Of a stretch of DNA of 64,000 nt, positions 62,024 through 64,000 are shown piece after piece; positions within the stretch are counted from its first letter, which is position 1; each line of letters opens with the position of its first letter. The notes beneath the pieces are model-generated. The model had not been told where the DNA came from. It saw only the letters and a list, made by a program, of their open reading frames with translations, and searched no databases. This DNA is from Pirellulaceae bacterium (lineage in GTDB: Bacteria > Planctomycetota > Planctomycetia > Pirellulales > Pirellulaceae). The translations under genes and the position numbers were made by a program. The DNA lies in contig JAHDXO010000044.1 of assembly GCA_023382975.1 (NCBI GenBank), forward strand, positions 30,598 through 94,597. The letters run 5' to 3'.

Positions 62024-64000
62024 GGCAGGCGGCGCAGGCCCAGTCCCAGCGAATCGCTCATCAAGTCGTCGCTGCGGCCCGTCACATCCGGCAGCCCCAG
62101 CACGTGTCCCAGTTCGTGCATCACGGCCGTCAGCAGATCCACGCGATCAGCCGCCGCTCCGCCGCGGCGGGCCCGCAGTTCGTCCGCGGCGTGGGTCGTC
62201 AGGAACTCGTCATCGTTCCACGGCGATGCGTCGACAAACCAGCCGCGCCCGGCCGCATCGCGGTCGATACTCACCGTGTTCGCTGATGCCCGGCCGAGGA
62301 GATTGTCCGGCAAATCGGCCAGTTCCCAGTTGACGGCGTACAAGCCGGCCACGGCATCGTCTCCGACGGCCGCCGCCCAGCGCCGGATGGCTTCGTCCGT
62401 CACGGCCGCCAACTGCGCCGCACTCAGCGCGTCCGCCGCAGTTCGCCGGCCGGCTGCGGCGGCCAACCGCAGCGCAACAGGGTCGTCGTCCCAAATCGTG
62501 CCGGTCGCTTGGTTATCCGCCAGCGTGGCGTTCTTCGGCCGAGACAAATTGACGTAGAAGACTTCCGGCTCCTCGTGCTTCGTGTCGTTCTTGATGGGCA
62601 CGATGATCTGTCCGCTCGTAGCGCCCGCCGGTATCTTCAGAGTGCCGCGTTTGGTCGTGTAGTCGTAACGTGACCCTGCCGTGCCGTTAGCAGTGGCGTA
62701 GTTGACCCGGACTTCCCGATCGCTGGCCAGCTTCAGCGTGACCGTAAAGGTGATCGAGCCAGCACTCTCATCAACCTTTTCGTCGGCAATCTCCAGCGTC
62801 GGCAGGGGCGGCACGTCGATCGTCATCCGATCGCTGATCTGCCGCACGGGTTTCTGTTCGAACGCCTGCAGGTAGACCGTCTGGTCCGCGTACTTGAACA
62901 GATCGATCATCGCCACTGCCTTGCCGCTGGAGTCGACCACGGCTTGGGCCACGACTTTGGGAGCCTGGATCTCCACCTCCACCGGCGATTGTCCCTTGAC
63001 CTTGACTTGTCCAGCACCCGGCTGCACTCCCAGCACAAAGACCACCAGCCCTCCCGGCGTTGCGTTGAACGCCGTAAACATGGTCCAGCCGGCTACGTCG
63101 GGCTCGATGGGCATGGTCAGATTCAGTCCCACATGAGCCTGCATCGTATCGCTGTGCCAACCACCATCGTCATCCATGACCGTGACCGTCACCGTGTACG
63201 TGCCGTACGTCGCGTACACGTGGTGCAAAGCAAAACTCTTGTCCGCGTTGAGCGTCAACGGCTGCACACCCGAACCGTCGCCATAGTCCACTGTCCCCTC
63301 CCATAGATCGTCACCGGGATCAGTGAACGATCCGCTGCTGACTAATGTCCGAGCCTCCAGGACCAGAACGTCCTCCCCGGCGTCGACCGTCGGGGCCACG
63401 TTGGTGACCGTCACCTGGAACTGCTCCGTGTCGCTGCCCCCGTCGTCGTCGGTCACCGTGACTACCACCGTGTACGTGCCGTTGTCGGCGCAGATGTGGC
63501 TGCCGTTGAACGAACCTTGCGTGGCCGTGCCCCGGCTGCCCATCGCGTCGATCGTGGCCCCGCCCGTGTCCGCCGCCGTGCCGTCGTCCCACGCGATCGA
63601 GTAGCTGAACGTCTTCGTGTTGTTCAGCGGCATGTCGTGAAAGGCCGGGTCGGTGAACGTGCCGATGTCCGGAATCGATAGCAACGAGCCCTCCGCGACC
63701 GTCTGGTTTCCCACCACGCTAAGCGACGGATCGACGTTCTGCACGGTCACCTGGAACTGTTCCGTGTCGCTGCCCCCGTCGTCGTCGGTCACCGTAACCT
63801 TGACCGTGTATGTCCCGTTGTCGGCATACGTGTGCGTCGCGGTATTGCTGCTGCTCGCCTGCTCGTACGTGCCGTCGTTGTCGAAGTCCCATTCGTAGGT
63901 CAGCGGATCGTTGGACCCGGCCGGGTCCGTGGCCGTGATCGTCACGGTCGCAGGCGAACCTTCATCCACCGGCCCGTCGTTCGTTACACTCTGGATTGTG
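62020..64000 (-). CDS. large exported PKD/Calx-beta protein with C-terminal matrixin-like motif (5' end outside window)
   Basis: Visible 660 residues, continuing to the right edge. From the N-side: at least three PKD-like repeats (e.g. LTYEWDFDNDGTYE...HTYADNGTYTVKVTVTDDDGG; two nearly identical at DNA level), a segment of unknown type, a Calx-beta domain (VDESAGSITFTVTLKL...VNYATANGTA...IWDDD), and a C-terminal region with SASANTVSIDRDAAGRGWFVD and MHELGHVLGLPD (HExxHxxGxxD, zinc metalloprotease motif of matrixins). It is probably secreted or surface-bound. Confidence 0.82.
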   Translation of the reverse strand, partial: TIQSVTNDGPVDEGSPATVTITATDPAGSNDPLTYEWDFDNDGTYEQASSSNTATHTYADNGTYTVKVTVTDDDGGSDTEQFQVTVQNVDPSLSVVGNQTVAEGSLLSIPDIGTFTDPAFHDMPLNNTKTFSYSIAWDDGTAADTGGATIDAMGSRGTATQGSFNGSHICADNGTYTVVVTVTDDDGGSDTEQFQVTVTNVAPTVDAGEDVLVLEARTLVSSGSFTDPGDDLWEGTVDYGDGSGVQPLTLNADKSFALHHVYATYGTYTVTVTVMDDDGGWHSDTMQAHVGLNLTMPIEPDVAGWTMFTAFNATPGGLVVFVLGVQPGAGQVKVKGQSPVEVEIQAPKVVAQAVVDSSGKAVAMIDLFKYADQTVYLQAFEQKPVRQISDRMTIDVPPLPTLEIADEKVDESAGSITFTVTLKLASDREVRVNYATANGTAGSRYDYTTKRGTLKIPAGATSGQIIVPIKNDTKHEEPEVFYVNLSRPKNATLADNQATGTIWDDDPVALRLAAAAGRRTAADALSAAQLAAVTDEAIRRWAAAVGDDAVAGLYAVNWELADLPDNLLGRASANTVSIDRDAAGRGWFVDASPWNDDEFLTTHAADELRARRGGAAADRVDLLTAVMHELGHVLGLPDVTGRSDDLMSDSLGLGLRRLP

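Noticed and set aside
63409..63830. Tandem DNA repeat element
   Set aside because: The near-identical stretches encode consecutive PKD domains of one protein, so this is domain duplication, not an independent repeat element.
1..64000. CRISPR arrays, tRNA and rRNA genes
   Set aside because: No regularly spaced direct repeats and no cloverleaf with a TTC-arm motif were found by eye in the intergenic regions.

Overview
The window is about 60 % G+C and reads as a chromosomal segment of a planctomycete, most likely of the Pirellulales type. This is inferred from gene content: two Tat-exported Gfo/Idh/MocA oxidoreductases, a DUF6807 (PmoA-like) protein, a neutral-ceramidase-domain protein, a BBP7-like outer-membrane barrel, a PKD/Calx-beta protein ending in a matrixin-type protease motif, FloA, McsA/McsB and an Arg-rich Rho. 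Genes are short-spaced and often divergent or convergent, with few long operons. No rRNA, tRNA or CRISPR array was seen.

Layout. 1-4.2 kb: the start of a gene leaving the left edge, a GxxExxY gene between two copies of a palindromic repeat, an rnz-like/hemW pair, and a Tat-exported oxidoreductase. 4.7-8.4 kb: a YtrA-type GntR regulator with its operator, an ABC ATPase, a permease and an accessory membrane gene broken by an in-frame TGA. 8.6-13.4 kb: a REP-type transposase remnant, sufB, a small gene, an unusually long nadB with an extra C-terminal domain, and a coiled-coil gene. 13.5-20.1 kb: a sigma-54-linked cluster (NifX-like protein, DUF5320 protein, two MinD-type ATPases carrying ferredoxin clusters, radical SAM enzyme, MBL hydrolase and a PAS-AAA-Fis activator) that resembles the 'orange protein' (ORP) operons of anaerobes such as Desulfovibrio. 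20.2-21.9 kb: mcsA-mcsB.

22-40 kb is a defence island: an orphan AbiEi-like antitoxin with a probably leaderless transcript, a 1692-residue DUF4011 helicase with a C-terminal nuclease, a four-helix membrane protein, and a two-gene module (about 1240 aa of unknown fold plus a 2053-aa DEAH helicase with a DUF1998-like Zn module) that I read as Druantia type III (DruH-DruE). The module's promoter lies directly against the decapitated C-terminus of another DUF1998 protein, so genes have been replaced here.

40-64 kb returns to housekeeping and secreted proteins: ceramidase-like protein, PfkB kinase, DUF6807 protein, second oxidoreductase, a two-gene unit of unknown function, a TIGR04053-type radical SAM protein, an SDR, a HEAT-like protein, rho, a thioredoxin-YHS fusion, glgB, an RNase H-like and a PuuD-like protein that both lack catalytic residues, a sugar isomerase/epimerase-like protein, floA, a BBP7-like protein and the PKD protease. 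Upstream of floA a promoter, two hairpins and an unusually strong intrinsic terminator define a candidate structured RNA of about 150 nt, either an sRNA or a floA attenuator.

The strongest leads are the ORP-like sigma-54 cluster, the Druantia III-like module with its recombination scar, the NadB fusion, and the structured RNA before floA.
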